From contig NZ_FMXQ01000006.1 of assembly GCF_900104485.1 (NCBI RefSeq), forward strand, positions 310,001-374,000: 64,000 bases of DNA. Direction: 5' to 3'. The notes under the pieces are model-generated. The model saw only the letters and a list, made by a program, of their open reading frames with translations, was not told the DNA's origin and did no database searches. Shown here in pieces: positions 63,925 to 64,000 of the stretch; position 1 is the first letter of the stretch, and each line of letters starts with the position of its first letter. A program made the translations under genes and the position numbers. The stretch comes from Bauldia litoralis (GTDB lineage Bacteria > Pseudomonadota > Alphaproteobacteria > Rhizobiales > Kaistiaceae).

Positions 63925-64000
63925 CCGACAGATTTGCCACGTCGATTGTTGACTTAAACAGGTCCATCCGATTTACACGGGCACCGCCCATTTCACCGGG

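Noticed and set aside
1-64000. CRISPR arrays, insertion sequences, prophage or integrative elements
   Set aside because: No regularly spaced direct repeats, transposase, integrase or phage structural motifs were seen; both tRNA genes lack adjacent integrases or attachment-site duplications.

Overview
The window reads as a stretch of chromosome from a high-GC alphaproteobacterium, most likely of the order Hyphomicrobiales (Rhizobiales). The main pointers are a Porin_2-type porin, a PopZ/DUF2497 polar organising protein, the purL-bolA-grxD order, the slt / dapA-smpB arrangement, an alphaproteobacterial bifunctional Rsh, and the CobN/CobO/CobQ/CobW (aerobic-type) cobalamin genes. Nearly all of it is dense, ordinary coding DNA. 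No insertion sequence, prophage, integrase, CRISPR array or rRNA gene was seen. Two tRNA genes are present: tRNA-Ser(GCT) and tRNA-Cys(GCA), both on the minus strand.

Layout. 1-9.2 kb is mostly housekeeping: trmJ, murI, a DUF2165 membrane protein, chrA, rpsD, and grxD-bolA-purL on the minus strand, followed by an isolated FkbM-like methyltransferase gene. 9.2-17.3 kb is more accessory in character: a Gfo/Idh/MocA oxidoreductase, an SDR divergent from a Crp/Fnr regulator, three paralogous PAPS-type sulfotransferases side by side, an alpha/beta hydrolase and a LuxR-type regulator. 17.5-28.5 kb is envelope and core metabolism: the porin with a long upstream region, an operon of a BON/OmpA protein with a 46-residue membrane protein and a helix-hairpin-helix membrane protein, a soluble lytic transglycosylase, dapA, smpB and an aroE-like gene. 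29-36.4 kb holds an uncharacterised pair (periplasmic binding protein plus a membrane protein with CorA-like topology), a tandem PilZ protein, a secreted cupin, a winged-helix/TolB-like/TPR regulator, a family 5 uracil-DNA glycosylase and a NYN-domain protein. 36.7-45.1 kb is a run of core genes: rpoZ, rsh, pyrE, a DUF2062 gene, acpS, lepB, rnc, era, a DUF3291 gene, acylphosphatase and lipB.

45.2-60.6 kb is a cobalamin region. A cobalamin riboswitch precedes cbtB-cbtA (cobalt uptake), cobU, cobW, cobN, cobO and cobQ, whose genes overlap or nearly abut. cobD and a btuF-like binding protein lie on the minus strand, divergent from btuB-btuC-btuD (vitamin uptake). The region therefore combines cobalt import, cobalt insertion, corrin adenosylation, amidation, late lower-ligand steps and corrinoid salvage. 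cobS/cobT and the early corrin-ring genes are not in the window. The end of the window carries a Pcm-like methyltransferase, tolC and popZ.

The most unusual sequence feature is an 88-bp two-hairpin palindromic repeat lying in frame inside cobN (49206-49293), adding about 30 or more residues to the predicted protein. Other points worth a second look are the SBP plus CorA-like membrane protein pair, the sulfotransferase trio, two sub-60-residue ORFs, three convergent gene pairs whose stop codons share one CTAG, and structured intergenic elements. All start sites were chosen by reading for Shine-Dalgarno sequences and family N-termini. No database search was possible, so family calls rest on recognised motifs.
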